From NCBI RefSeq assembly GCF_000696575.1, contig NZ_JMSQ01000006.1, positions 248,001 to 312,000 on the forward strand: DNA of 64,000 nt. The letters run 5' to 3'. The stretch is from Siccibacter colletis. Lineage in GTDB: Bacteria > Pseudomonadota > Gammaproteobacteria > Enterobacterales > Enterobacteriaceae. Shown here in pieces: positions 37,765-46,627 of the stretch (positions within the stretch are counted from its first letter, which is position 1; the number at the start of each line of letters is the position of its first letter). The position numbers and the translations under genes were made by a program. A model generated the notes under the pieces. The model searched no databases and was not told the origin of the DNA. It saw nothing but the letters and a program-made list of their open reading frames with translations.

Positions 37765-37860
37765 GGCAGGGCAGTATCCTTATTAACCAGTGCGAATTCA
37801 CGGGCGAGCGCCCGGCCTGCTGCATAATAAGTGACGGGGTATGGATTGTGAAACCCCATG

Positions 37861-39417
37861 CTACTCCTCAGGCAGTACGCGGTTGCGTTGCCAGATGACC
37901 AGTTCGCGCACCGTCAGCGGATAGCTGAACAGATAACCTTGCAGATAATTCACGCCGCGCGCGCGCAGCCATTTCGCCTGCTCCGGCGTTTCAACCCCTT
38001 CGGCGACAGTGGTCATATTGAGCTTATTGGCCAGAGTCAGCACCGCATCCAGCACCGGCGAGGTGACCGTTTCGGTGCCGATAGCGTTGATAAATCCACG
38101 ATCGATTTTCAGAAAATCGAGGGTAAATTTCTCAAGATAAATCAGCGCGCTATGGCCGGTACCGAAATCATCAATCGCAATCTCAATGCCCTGCTGGTGG
38201 ATCCAGTCGAACAGCGAGGCCGCTTCCGTCTCCTTAAGCATGTCGCGTTCGGTAATTTCAAATACCAGCTGGAAGTAGCCGTGGGGCAGGGAGGCGAGAA
38301 AGCGCAGCACGTCATCCTTAAAAGATGGAGCGTGCATATGGCCAGGGGCGATATTGACCCCGAGCTTCGCGCCGGGCGGCAGCACGGTTTGCAACGTGGT
38401 GGCATCGGCGGCAATCAGCTTAAACAGATGGCGGGTCAGGGGAACAATCAGATCCTGCGCTTCCGCGTAGCCAATAAAAGCATCGGGTGGGATCGCCCCG
38501 GCCTGAGGATGCTTCCAGCGCAGCAGCGCCTCCGCGCCGGTGACCCGCAGTTTTCCGGACTCCACCACCGGCTGCCACACCACGTAAAACTGGTTGCGCT
38601 TGATGCCGCTTAAGATCTCGCGCCCCGGCTGCAGGCGCATATTGAGTATGTAACCGCTGGCAAGCGTGGTCAGCACCCCGACAAACAAGCCGAGCAGCAC
38701 TGAAATCTGAATATCATCCGTCGGCCAGAGATCGCCGTAGAGTGCAAACGAGACCGGATAACCGGGCAGCGGCCTCTCACCAATGCGGGTATCCGGCAGT
38801 TCACTGGCGGGGATCACGTTGGGCGAGAAGGTGGTGAGGGCTTTACCATTGACGATAAGCGCCACTCCGGCGATATCGCGCTGGCGCGAGGTATAGAGCA
38901 GGTAGGGAGTCAGGTTGACGTTAAGGGTGGTAAAGACCCCGCGGCCCGCCAGCAGCGGATTGCGAAACCAGACGGCAATGGCCGGCTTGCCGGGCAGCAT
39001 CGGCGTACCCTGCAGGAAGCTGATGTCGATATCTTTATTCTGATCGATATCCGGAACGAACTCATTCAGCGGCAGCGACATATCACCGGTTGCCGATGAG
39101 CAGTAGGCTATTTCATCTTTTACCAGCAGAAACGCGCGCACGTTAACATGAAACGCGGAGCGGGATGTCAGCTCGGCTGACACGTCGCGGCAGGTGGACG
39201 CCGTCAGAGGCTGAATATTATCGGCGGTGACTTTTAATTCGCGGAAATAGCTTTCGAGATAGACGCTGAGATCGTTTATCAGAACCTGGTAACGCTGTTC
39301 GCGTTTGGCATGCTGATAAAAGGCGTGAATGCCGGCGACCAGGAACGCAGCCAGCAGACCATAAAGCAGGCTCAGGATGAGAATTTTTTTTGGGCTCGAC
39401 AGATAGCGTGTGAGCAT
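37861..39417 (-). CDS. pdeN: CSS-domain cyclic-di-GMP phosphodiesterase
   Basis: Membrane-bound EAL phosphodiesterase, E. coli PdeN (Rtn), 518 aa, identical length. TM1 is about 12-33. The periplasmic CSS domain carries Cys76 and the CSS motif at 106-108 (AYCSSATG); in this family a disulfide here restrains activity. TM2 is about 235-255. The EAL domain has GAEALLRWKHP, FEITERD and DDFGTGHSAL, so the catalytic residues are present and it should be active. It lies downstream of mepS on the same strand but behind a strong terminator. Confidence 0.95.
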   Translation of the reverse strand: MLTRYLSSPKKILILSLLYGLLAAFLVAGIHAFYQHAKREQRYQVLINDLSVYLESYFRELKVTADNIQPLTASTCRDVSAELTSRSAFHVNVRAFLLVKDEIAYCSSATGDMSLPLNEFVPDIDQNKDIDISFLQGTPMLPGKPAIAVWFRNPLLAGRGVFTTLNVNLTPYLLYTSRQRDIAGVALIVNGKALTTFSPNVIPASELPDTRIGERPLPGYPVSFALYGDLWPTDDIQISVLLGLFVGVLTTLASGYILNMRLQPGREILSGIKRNQFYVVWQPVVESGKLRVTGAEALLRWKHPQAGAIPPDAFIGYAEAQDLIVPLTRHLFKLIAADATTLQTVLPPGAKLGVNIAPGHMHAPSFKDDVLRFLASLPHGYFQLVFEITERDMLKETEAASLFDWIHQQGIEIAIDDFGTGHSALIYLEKFTLDFLKIDRGFINAIGTETVTSPVLDAVLTLANKLNMTTVAEGVETPEQAKWLRARGVNYLQGYLFSYPLTVRELVIWQRNRVLPEE

Positions 39418-39530
39418 AGGTTAAGACATCCTCAGTCGCCTCCCCGCACGGATGGCAGGGACAGAGATAGCGCTTCGCAGACTATAGCCCACCTTAATCA
39501 CCATCGTCATCGGATTATCGGTTGGCCCAT

Positions 39531-39557
39531 AAAAAAACGCTGCCGAAGCAGCGTTTT
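39531..39557 (-). terminator. mepS terminator
   Basis: AAAACGCTGC-CGAA-GCAGCGTTTT, a perfect 10-bp stem, followed on the minus strand by a T tract. It stands between mepS and pdeN. Confidence 0.88.
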
Positions 39558-39601
39558 AGCGTAGTCTCGTTGACATCAAGGGATTGAATGGCAACGCGGT
39601 A

Positions 39602-40171
39602 TCAGGAGCGGCTGAGTACCCGGCGCGCTTCGTTATAGCGCTTTTTCCAGTACGGCTCGTTCATGCTGGAAATCATCACACCACTGCTGGTGGAAGCATG
39701 AACAAACTGGTTGTTGCCGATGTAGATCCCGACGTGACGGCCGGTAGAGCCTGCACGGAACAGAACCAGATCGCCAGTACGCAGGCTGGTGCGGGAGACG
39801 GATTTACCCATTTCCTGCTGCTCGTACGTGGAACGCGGTAATTCTAAGCCAAACTGTTCGCGGAAGGTGCGCTGTACGAAACCGGAGCAGTCGATGCCGC
39901 TTTTGGTGCTGCCACCCATGCGGTAACGAACGCCTTTCCAGCTGGCGTACTGATCCATAAGGCGGGTTTTAACATCCAGCGTACGGACCATCTCTTCAAA
40001 TTCATCCTGAGAGGCTTGCAGTAGAAAACCATCTTTCTCGTTCACTGCATGCGTCTCAGAATGCATGTTATTGGCGGTGTTTGTTGAGCTACATGCTGAA
40101 AGCAGAACCGCGACTGCTATGGCGGGGATCGCCCGCAATACATATCTCAAAATCGGCTGAGATCTGACCAT
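39602..40171 (-). CDS. mepS: Murein DD-endopeptidase, NlpC/P60 lipoprotein
   Basis: Outer-membrane lipoprotein that cuts peptide cross-links of peptidoglycan so that new strands can be inserted (formerly Spr); in E. coli its level is set by NlpI-Prc. 189 aa, against 188. The lipobox is LLSAC with lipidated Cys27. The NlpC/P60 catalytic Cys95 is in [10 protein letters not shown], with the His in [11 protein letters not shown] 410-bp leader/promoter region precedes it. Confidence 0.97.
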   Translation of the reverse strand: MVRSQPILRYVLRAIPAIAVAVLLSACSSTNTANNMHSETHAVNEKDGFLLQASQDEFEEMVRTLDVKTRLMDQYASWKGVRYRMGGSTKSGIDCSGFVQRTFREQFGLELPRSTYEQQEMGKSVSRTSLRTGDLVLFRAGSTGRHVGIYIGNNQFVHASTSSGVMISSMNEPYWKKRYNEARRVLSRS

Positions 40172-40196
40172 GTTATTTATTTTCCCTTGATGTCCT

Positions 40197-40214
40197 TAAC
40201 GATAAAAATCGTTA
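40197..40214 (-). promoter_or_regulatory. Palindrome in the mepS 5' region
   Basis: TAACGAT-AAAA-ATCGTTA is a perfect 7+4+7 inverted repeat 26 bp before the mepS ATG. It could be an operator or an mRNA hairpin close to the RBS. No known binding protein is implied by its sequence. Confidence 0.45.
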
Positions 40215-40525
40215 TAAAAATGCCAAACGTGACGAGACTAATTAGCGCCGCAATTGCAGACAAATACCTGAATGAGAAACTGTGGTTTAACGCACAAAAA
40301 AATTCAGACGTTTACCAAAACGTGCCAGAACGGCGAAACCCGAGTGAGACTACCCGATCGACATAGTCAATGCGAGAGTTTTTATGCGTTTTTTTATAAG
40401 AAAATGTGATGCAGGATGTGAATCGGTTATTTTGCCGCAGGCCAGGCATCACGCGGGCTGGCGTCTATCCCCTTATAAAAGCGTGACTTTACTGAAATCG
40501 ACTGAAACATCGCCGTTTCGCTGAC

Positions 40526-40566
40526 AAAAAAATCCCCCGTTACCGATGTGATAACGGGGGATTTTT
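40526..40566. terminator. lpxT terminator
   Basis: AAAAATCCCCCGTTA and TAACGGGGGATTTTT form a perfect 15-bp stem with a 9-nt loop; A and T runs make it effective on both strands. It lies just after the lpxT stop. Confidence 0.9.
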
Positions 40567-40581
40567 GTTATGGAAGTTTAT

Positions 40582-41301
40582 TTATTTGTTATCGATTTGT
40601 TTATATTTGCCGGGTAATCGATGATTAAGTTGATTAATAACCTTATCCGCCAGTGGGGTTAATAACACCCAGGGCAAACCGACTAACACCACCGATAAAG
40701 AACCGACGAAAATATCGCTAAACCAGTGGGCGCCAATCATCATTCGCGGCAATGCGAACACCACAAAAATAACCAGTGCCACAGCGAACGCTTTTTGACC
40801 AAAATAACGCCACATAAAGCAGGCGAAAATAAGCAGCATCATACCGTGATCCCCCGGGAACGAGTCGCGGGAGGCATCTTTGGTGGGGATTGCCGGCAGC
40901 AGATCGCGCACCCGCACCACATCATTAAAGCTCAGCGACGGGCTGGTGCGCTGCACCGGAATGACAGACTGCCCCAGCACGTTCAGCACCACCGCGGTCA
41001 TCAGCATGGTCAGGCCGATCATCACCACGCGTCGGCGTCCCGGCTTGTCTGCCTGCCGCCAGAACCACAGCATCAACAGCCCCATGCAGAGCAGCGAACA
41101 GCCATCAAAAGCGCGATTGTTGGTAATCGCAACGAACCAGAGAAACGACTGGCTTTCGACGATTTTGTGGTTGAAAAAGTGGAACAGCCCGGTGTCGATC
41201 GGCCACCAGAAACCATGCTGTGCGGGCAGATACCAGGAGAAGAAAAGCAGGAAACCCGCTGCGTTAAGCAGCAGGATGAGAAGCAGGCGACATGTTTTCA
41301 T
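40582..41301 (-). CDS. lpxT: Lipid A 1-diphosphate synthase (undecaprenyl-PP phosphotransferase)
   Basis: Inner-membrane PAP2-family enzyme that moves a phosphate from undecaprenyl diphosphate to the 1-position of lipid A in the periplasm. 239 aa, against 237. The PAP2 signature is visible as DSFPGDHG and RMMIGAHWFSDIFVGS, facing the periplasm, with six TM helices. It starts 33 bp after yeiR and is probably co-transcribed with it. Confidence 0.95.
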   Translation of the reverse strand: MKTCRLLLILLLNAAGFLLFFSWYLPAQHGFWWPIDTGLFHFFNHKIVESQSFLWFVAITNNRAFDGCSLLCMGLLMLWFWRQADKPGRRRVVMIGLTMLMTAVVLNVLGQSVIPVQRTSPSLSFNDVVRVRDLLPAIPTKDASRDSFPGDHGMMLLIFACFMWRYFGQKAFAVALVIFVVFALPRMMIGAHWFSDIFVGSLSVVLVGLPWVLLTPLADKVINQLNHRLPGKYKQIDNK

Positions 41302-41334
41302 TGTGATTCACTACGTCATTATTCAGCCGCAAAC

Positions 41335-42321
41335 TTAGTCCGATGCGGTTAAACGAAGCTTCAACAAACTGGATTGCAGTGCATTCCAGTCGGCATCGCC
41401 GGACGTAATAAGTTCGATTCGACTGTCCGGCGGCGCCACGCTTTGGGTTTCAATATGAAAATCGTTGCCCTGCCGGTTAACCCGCACCAGCCCTTCGGGG
41501 ATGCGCAGCACGCCTTTCACACGATCCACCGGGGCGAGACGCGCCCACTCCAGCACGCCGATAGTGTCGAACTGGGTTTCGCTGTCAAAGATCCAGCCGC
41601 AGGCCTGGTAACCCTGGCCCTGATTCAGGCTGCGTCGCCAGCGCTGATGGCCCGGCAGGCTCAGCGCGCCGAGGCCGCGTTCCATGTTGTGCCCGTGCTG
41701 ATGCGCCGCGCTGGCCGGCACCTCACGCGCGCCGTTGCGCGGCAGGTCCAGCAGTGCGCCATCAATTTCACCCCGGGAGGTAAAGCGTAGCTCGCGCCCG
41801 TCAAGATGGGCCTTGCACCAGGCGTCGAGTGCGGCCGTGCTGCTGGCATCGGCTTTATCTTCTTTATTAGCAATGATGATGTCGGCTGCGGTGAGCTGAT
41901 CGCGGAAGTTATCGTTGCTGGTGTACTGTTCCTCCAGCAGCTGACGCGGGTCGAGCAGGCACAGAGTGGCACGCAGATCGATCCACGGCTCGTAAACCGC
42001 AGCGGTAAGCATATCGAGGATCTGTTTTGGATGGCCGAGTCCGGTAGGTTCGATCAGCAGGCGATCCGGCTTACCCTGGCGCAGCAGGGTATTTAACCCC
42101 ACCTGCATCGGTAAACCGTTAACGCAGCACATGCAACCGCCGGGGATCTCTTTCAGCAATGCGCCGCTGTCGGCGAGCAGCGCCCCGTCAATGCCCACTT
42201 CGCCAAATTCGTTGACCAGCACGGCCCATTTTTCCGCCGGATCTTTGTTTGCCAGCAGATGCAGAATGGTGGTGGTTTTACCGCTACCCAGGAAACCGGT
42301 AATCAGGTTGGTCTTTGTCAC
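41335..42321 (-). CDS. yeiR: COG0523 G3E GTPase YeiR
   Basis: 328 aa, identical to E. coli. YeiR is a zinc-responsive GTPase of the COG0523 family, thought to act as a metallochaperone. The P-loop GFLGSGKTT lies at residues 9-17, and the CxCC metal motif is Cys63, Cys65 and Cys66 (GGCMCCVNG). The His-containing segment SAAHQHGHNMERG is also typical. It is in line with yeiQ upstream and lpxT downstream. Confidence 0.95.
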   Translation of the reverse strand: MTKTNLITGFLGSGKTTTILHLLANKDPAEKWAVLVNEFGEVGIDGALLADSGALLKEIPGGCMCCVNGLPMQVGLNTLLRQGKPDRLLIEPTGLGHPKQILDMLTAAVYEPWIDLRATLCLLDPRQLLEEQYTSNDNFRDQLTAADIIIANKEDKADASSTAALDAWCKAHLDGRELRFTSRGEIDGALLDLPRNGAREVPASAAHQHGHNMERGLGALSLPGHQRWRRSLNQGQGYQACGWIFDSETQFDTIGVLEWARLAPVDRVKGVLRIPEGLVRVNRQGNDFHIETQSVAPPDSRIELITSGDADWNALQSSLLKLRLTASD

Positions 42322-42453
42322 AATCGCTCCAGAATTTGCTCAGGCCACAGCGTGGCGCGGGAAAATGCCGGAACATCCTGGCGAAAAACGCAAAGAAAGA
42401 GAAGGAAAAACACGAGCACCGCGATGGGCGCCCGTGGGGGAAGGGCAGGGAAA

Positions 42454-43920
42454 TCAGCGGACCAGGCGCGCAACGGCCTCCCGGGCGCCGACCTCGCAAA
42501 GGGTGTCCCATGCCTGTTGAACAGCGCTGACGAAGCGTGGATCGGCGGGCAGATCGCTGCCGAAGATAGCGTTCAGTCGCAGCAGTACAGCCGGGCGCCC
42601 GGTCTCGCTGCTGCCTGCAACCTGAGCGTCAATGGCTTCACGCAGCGGATCGCGCACGTCGATGCTGTTCCCGCGATCGTCGGTGCCGCTGACGTAGCGC
42701 ATCCAGCCGGCAACCCCCAGCGCCAGCAGCGGCCACGGCCGCTCCTGTTTCAGATGCCAGCGAATGCCCTCCAGCATGCGCTGGGGCAACTTCTGACTGC
42801 CGTCCATCGCGATCTGCCAGGTGCGGTGCTTCAGCGCCGGGTTGGCAAAGCGGTCGATCAGGCTGTCGGCATAGCCGGCCAGATCGACATCGGTGATGCG
42901 CAGCGTCGGCGCCTGTTCCTCCAGCATCAGCTGGCGTGCGGCGCGTTTAAAATGCGGGTCGGCCATGCAGTCGCTGATGTGCTCATACCCGGCAAGGTAA
43001 CCCAGATATGCCAGGAACGAGTGGCTGCCGTTGAGCATACGCAGCTTCATCTCTTCCCAGGGCAGCACGTCGGAGACCAGCTGTACGCCCACCTTTTCCC
43101 AGTCCGGGCGGCCCGCAACAAAATTATCTTCCACCACCCACTGGATAAAGGGTTCGCAGCTGATGGCAACCGGATCGTCCACGCCGCCCAGCGCGGTGGC
43201 GATCTCAGCGAGGGAGTCCGGCGTGGCGGCGGGCACAATGCGATCCACCATGGTCCCCGGGAAGGTAACTTGAACAGCGATCCAGCGCGCCAGCTCCGGA
43301 TCGCGCTTCTCTGCCATCCCCAGTACCGCGTTTTTCACCACGTGGCCGTTATCCGGAATGTTATCGCACGAGAGCACGGTAAACGGTGCCAGCCCACGGC
43401 TGCGGCGACGGTAAAGCGCTTCTATCAGAATGCCGGGTGCGGATTGCGGCGCGGTCGGGTTTTCCAGATCGTGGACGATGCGGGTATTGGTCACATCGAG
43501 GCGGCCGGTTGCCGGGTCGATGCAGTAGCCTTTTTCGGTAATGGTCAGGGAGACAATCGCCACCTGCGGCGCGCAAAATGCCTCGATCACCGCTTCCAGT
43601 CCGTCGAGGGTGGCGCTGCGGCAGTCGTTAACCGCGCCGATGATCGTTGCCTGGTTACCTTCAGCACCTTTTTCCAGCACGGTATAGAGATGATCCTGAG
43701 CGCGCAGGGCGGTCATCAGTTGTTCGCCGCTGAACAGGCTGATCTCACAGATGCCCCAGTCACCGCCCTGCAGGTTAAGCACCCGGTCCGTCAGCAGCGC
43801 CTGGTGTGCGCGATGAAAGGCACCAAAGCCGAAGTGGACGATACGGTTTTGTAACGCGCTGCGGTCGTACTGCGGCTGGCGAACCGATTCGGGAAGCGGA
43901 GCGGAGGCAATTGTATTCAT
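42454..43920 (-). CDS. yeiQ: Mannitol dehydrogenase-family oxidoreductase (fructuronate reductase-like)
   Basis: 488 aa, the same length as E. coli YeiQ. NAD-dependent polyol/hexuronate dehydrogenase of the mannitol dehydrogenase family, whose members include UxuB (D-mannonate to D-fructuronate). The N-terminus NRIVHFGFGAFHRAHQAL holds the nucleotide-binding site, and the catalytic Lys-Asn-His region appears as KLRMLNGSHSFLAYLG. Here it is divergent from uxuA, whose product makes KDG from mannonate, so fructuronate/mannonate is a likely substrate. In K-12 uxuA is elsewhere. The substrate is inferred from this pairing. Confidence 0.92.
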   Translation of the reverse strand: MNTIASAPLPESVRQPQYDRSALQNRIVHFGFGAFHRAHQALLTDRVLNLQGGDWGICEISLFSGEQLMTALRAQDHLYTVLEKGAEGNQATIIGAVNDCRSATLDGLEAVIEAFCAPQVAIVSLTITEKGYCIDPATGRLDVTNTRIVHDLENPTAPQSAPGILIEALYRRRSRGLAPFTVLSCDNIPDNGHVVKNAVLGMAEKRDPELARWIAVQVTFPGTMVDRIVPAATPDSLAEIATALGGVDDPVAISCEPFIQWVVEDNFVAGRPDWEKVGVQLVSDVLPWEEMKLRMLNGSHSFLAYLGYLAGYEHISDCMADPHFKRAARQLMLEEQAPTLRITDVDLAGYADSLIDRFANPALKHRTWQIAMDGSQKLPQRMLEGIRWHLKQERPWPLLALGVAGWMRYVSGTDDRGNSIDVRDPLREAIDAQVAGSSETGRPAVLLRLNAIFGSDLPADPRFVSAVQQAWDTLCEVGAREAVARLVR

Positions 43921-43984
43921 TTAGTTCATACCTGCTTAACCATTGATTAACAAAGCGCAGTGTAAAGTTATATGACAGCAAATT

Positions 43985-44002
43985 GAATTGGTAAGCCGTA
44001 AA
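43985..44002. promoter_or_regulatory. Possible UxuR/ExuR operator, yeiQ side
   Basis: GAATTGGTAAGCCGTAAA partly matches the UxuR/ExuR consensus AAATTGGTATACCAATTT (left half good, right half poor). It lies 65 bp before yeiQ. Confidence 0.45.
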
Positions 44003-44094
44003 TAAGATCAGAATGTGAGGTGGATCAATCAATGCTGCCGGGAAATTTGACCGTTAACTGAAAGCATGTATGGTAGTCGTCATCCATATTTATA

Positions 44095-44112
44095 AAATTG
44101 GTATAACAACTT
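44095..44112. promoter_or_regulatory. UxuR/ExuR operator, uxuA side
   Basis: AAATTGGTATAACAACTT is close to the UxuR/ExuR consensus AAATTGGTATACCAATTT and lies 13 bp before the uxuA start. Repression by these GntR-type regulators until hexuronate is present fits the two flanking genes. Confidence 0.68.
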
Positions 44113-44125
44113 ATCGAGGTGAAGC

Positions 44126-45316
44126 ATGGAACAAACCTGGCGTTGGTATGGCCCTAAGGATCCGGTCTCGCTGGATGATGTGCGTCAGGCAGGCGCGACC
44201 GGGGTAGTGACCGCCCTGCATCATATTCCCAACGGTGAAGTCTGGCCGGTGGAGGAGATCAAAGCGCGTCAGGTGCTGCTGGCCGAGAAAGGGTTAACCT
44301 GGTCCGTGGTTGAGAGCATCCCGGTGCATGAGGAGATTAAAACCCACACCGGTAACGTTGATAAGCATATTGCTAACTACCAGCAGAGCATTCGCAACCT
44401 CGCGGCCTGCGGCATCGATACCGTGTGCTACAACTTCATGCCAATCCTCGACTGGACGCGTACCGATCTCGAATATCAGCTGCCGGACGGCTCTAAGGCG
44501 TTGCGCTTTGACCAGGCGGCGTTTGCTGCGTTTGAGCTGCACATTCTGAAGCGCCCGGGTGCGGAGGCGGATTACAGCAAAGCGGAGCAGCACGACGCCC
44601 AGGTATGGTTTAACCAGGCGAGTGAGGCCGATCGCGAGAAGCTGGTGGCTAATATCATCGCCGGTCTGCCGGGGGCTGAAGAAGGCTATACCCTGGACCA
44701 GTTCCGCGCCCGCCTGAATGAATATGCCGGCATTGATAAAGCGGCACTGCGCGAAAACATGGCGTATTTCCTGCGTGCCATTGTGCCGGTGGCAGAAGAG
44801 GCTGGCGTGCGGCTGGCGGTACACCCGGACGATCCGCCGCGCCCGATCCTCGGCCTGCCGCGCATCGTCTCGACCATTGAGGATATGCAGTGGCTGAAAG
44901 AGACCGTGGACAGCATTCATAACGGTTTCACCATGTGTACCGGCTCCTACGGCGTACGCGCGGATAACGATCTGGTGAAGATGGTGGAAACCTTTGGCGA
45001 CCGCATCCACTTTACCCACCTGCGTTCAACCTGTCGGGAAGCAAACCCGAAAACTTTCCATGAAGCGGCGCATCTTGGCGGCGATGTGGATATGGTGGCA
45101 GTGGTAGCGGCGATCCTGAAAGAGGAGCTGCGCCGTAAAAATGCCGGCGATCGGCGTCCCATCCCGTTCCGCCCGGACCACGGGCACCAGATGCTGGACG
45201 ACCTGCGTAAGAAAACCAACCCGGGCTACTCGGCGATTGGTCGTCTGAAGGGGCTGGCGGAAGTGCGCGGCGTGGAACTGGCGCTGAAAAAGACGCTGTT
45301 CCCGGAATTGCTGTAA
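44126..45316 (+). CDS. uxuA: Mannonate dehydratase
   Basis: Converts D-mannonate to 2-keto-3-deoxygluconate in glucuronate breakdown; needs Fe2+ or Mn2+. 396 aa, against 394 in E. coli. The start [16 protein letters not shown] and the metal/substrate segments [19 protein letters not shown] and RPDHGHQML are conserved. GAGGTGAAG gives the RBS. It is divergent from yeiQ with a shared 205-bp region that carries UxuR/ExuR-like operators. A single gene with its own terminator; the K-12 order uxuA-uxuB is not used here. Confidence 0.95.
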   Translation: MEQTWRWYGPKDPVSLDDVRQAGATGVVTALHHIPNGEVWPVEEIKARQVLLAEKGLTWSVVESIPVHEEIKTHTGNVDKHIANYQQSIRNLAACGIDTVCYNFMPILDWTRTDLEYQLPDGSKALRFDQAAFAAFELHILKRPGAEADYSKAEQHDAQVWFNQASEADREKLVANIIAGLPGAEEGYTLDQFRARLNEYAGIDKAALRENMAYFLRAIVPVAEEAGVRLAVHPDDPPRPILGLPRIVSTIEDMQWLKETVDSIHNGFTMCTGSYGVRADNDLVKMVETFGDRIHFTHLRSTCREANPKTFHEAAHLGGDVDMVAVVAAILKEELRRKNAGDRRPIPFRPDHGHQMLDDLRKKTNPGYSAIGRLKGLAEVRGVELALKKTLFPELL

Positions 45317-45328
45317 AGTTGCTGAACG

Positions 45329-45361
45329 AAAAAAAGGGACAGCCCAGGCTGTCCCTTTTTT
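45329..45361. terminator. Bidirectional terminator of uxuA and yeiP
   Basis: AAAAAAAGGGACAGCC with GGCTGTCCCTTTTTT forms a long stem with a very short loop, between convergent genes. Confidence 0.85.
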
Positions 45362-45362
45362 A

Positions 45363-45935
45363 TCAGTCGGCGCGGCCCATGTAGCGCTTTTCTGCGATAT
45401 GAATGCGGATCTTCTCCCCGCTGACCAGATATTCCGGCACCTGAATTACCAGGCCGGTAGAGAGCGTGGCCGGCTTGGTACGCGAGCTGGCAGAAGCCCC
45501 CTTGATACCCGGTGCGGTCTCAACGATCTCCAGATCCACGGTCTGCGGAAGCTCCAGCGCCAGCAGCTGGCCGTCCCAGGTCAGCACCTGGATACCCGGC
45601 ATACCGCCTTCCGGAATGAACTGCAGCTCTTCTTCAATCTGCTCTTTATTGAAGGTGAACGGCGTGTAGTCTTCGTTATCCATAAACACGTATTCGTTGC
45701 CGTCCACGTAGGAGAAGGTCACCTGGCGACGCGACAGGCTGATGGTGTCGAGAATATCGTCACCCTTAAAGCGTTCTTCCACCTTCAGACCAGTGCGCAC
45801 GTCGGAGAAACGCATTTTGTACAGCGTCGCCGCCCCGCGGGCGCTCGGTGCCTGAATATCAATATCTTTTACCAGCAGCAGTTTGCCGTTGTAATTGATA
45901 GCCATACCTTTTTTAACTTCATTCGCTCTTGGCAT
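45363..45935 (-). CDS. yeiP: Elongation factor P-like protein
   Basis: 190-aa EF-P paralogue, called EfpL, that helps ribosomes at stalling sequences; the length equals E. coli YeiP. It has the three beta-barrel domains of EF-P. The loop that reaches the peptidyl-transferase centre reads PSARGAATL, with Arg33 where EF-P carries its modified Lys34, the normal YeiP state. It is convergent with uxuA and divergent from yeiW. Confidence 0.96.
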   Translation of the reverse strand: MPRANEVKKGMAINYNGKLLLVKDIDIQAPSARGAATLYKMRFSDVRTGLKVEERFKGDDILDTISLSRRQVTFSYVDGNEYVFMDNEDYTPFTFNKEQIEEELQFIPEGGMPGIQVLTWDGQLLALELPQTVDLEIVETAPGIKGASASSRTKPATLSTGLVIQVPEYLVSGEKIRIHIAEKRYMGRAD

Positions 45936-46096
45936 AAAAACATCCCTTAAAGTGGCAAAAAATATCGCGTCAAGGTACTCGCGGCGTCAGGTGCAGGCAA
46001 GCGGAATTGATGGCTTTTGCGTTGCAGCAGTAAACAGGGTAGTGTGCGCAGCATTATTCGCCCGCGCTATGCGTAAATAAACCGATGAGGACTCGA

Positions 46097-46351
46097 ATGG
46101 ACTGCCGCTCAGACTGTGGTGCCTGCTGCACCGCCCCGTCCATTTCCAGTCCGATCCCCGGTATGCCGAACGGCAAGCCTGCCAACACCCCCTGCGTTCA
46201 GCTTGACCAGCACCAGCGCTGTAAAATCTTCGGCTCCCCGCTGCGCCCGAAGGTCTGCGCCGGGCTTCAGCCTGCCGCAGAAATGTGCGGGCGCACCCGC
46301 CAACAGGCGATGGAGTACCTGATTCACCTCGAAGCGCTGACCGCCCCATAA
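46097..46351 (+). CDS. yeiW: Zinc/iron-chelating YkgJ-family protein YeiW
   Basis: 84-aa protein of the YkgJ/UPF0153 family, the E. coli YeiW length. Its cysteines cluster in CRSDCGACC, in PCVQL, in RCKIF and further on (VCAGL, MCGRT), fitting metal binding. I took the ATG at 46097 ([11 protein letters not shown]) over one four codons upstream. Function is unknown. K-12 has setB between yeiW and fruB; here fruB follows directly. Confidence 0.92.
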   Translation: MDCRSDCGACCTAPSISSPIPGMPNGKPANTPCVQLDQHQRCKIFGSPLRPKVCAGLQPAAEMCGRTRQQAMEYLIHLEALTAP

Positions 46352-46527
46352 CGCCCTCATTAATAGATGCTGTAACCCCGCTGAACATAAGCTGAATTTT
46401 TTTATCAACCGCCTCGCTCAACTTCAGCTAATTCGTCAACTAAAATCAGATTTGTGCGGCATATCTAAATTTTGTCACGCTATTCACGACTTTGCTTGCC
46501 AGCTTTACTGGATATCATGAAACTCCT

Positions 46528-46541
46528 TGAAACGTTTCAGC
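46528..46541. promoter_or_regulatory. Cra (FruR) operator 1 of fruBKA
   Basis: TGAAACGTTTCAGC, the reverse complement of GCTGAAACGTTTCA, is a perfect match to the Cra consensus GCTGAAWCGWTTCA. It lies 87 bp before fruB. Confidence 0.9.
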
Positions 46542-46591
46542 GTGGCCGGAGTGAGGTGAACACACAGGCTGGCGCTACATTTCGCAGAATG

Positions 46592-46605
46592 GCTGAAACG
46601 ATTCA
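46592..46605. promoter_or_regulatory. Cra (FruR) operator 2 of fruBKA
   Basis: GCTGAAACGATTCA, a second perfect Cra consensus 22 bp before fruB and 50 bp from operator 1. Two operators are also known for E. coli fruBKA; fructose-1-phosphate releases Cra. Confidence 0.9.
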
Positions 46606-46627
46606 ATTTCAGCAAGCGAGGAGACCT

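Larger units (their letters stand above)
40172..40581. other. mepS-lpxT intergenic region
   Basis: 410 bp without a gene. Contents: the mepS leader with the palindrome at 40197-40214, an A+T-rich promoter stretch, and the lpxT terminator at 40526-40566. Nothing else recognised. Confidence 0.65.

Noticed and set aside
42259..43854. 531-aa plus-strand open frame opposite yeiQ
   Set aside because: Antisense shadow of yeiQ, with the same reasoning.
46472..46627. N-terminal extension of fruB
   Set aside because: It contains both Cra operators; the family N-terminus starts at 46628.
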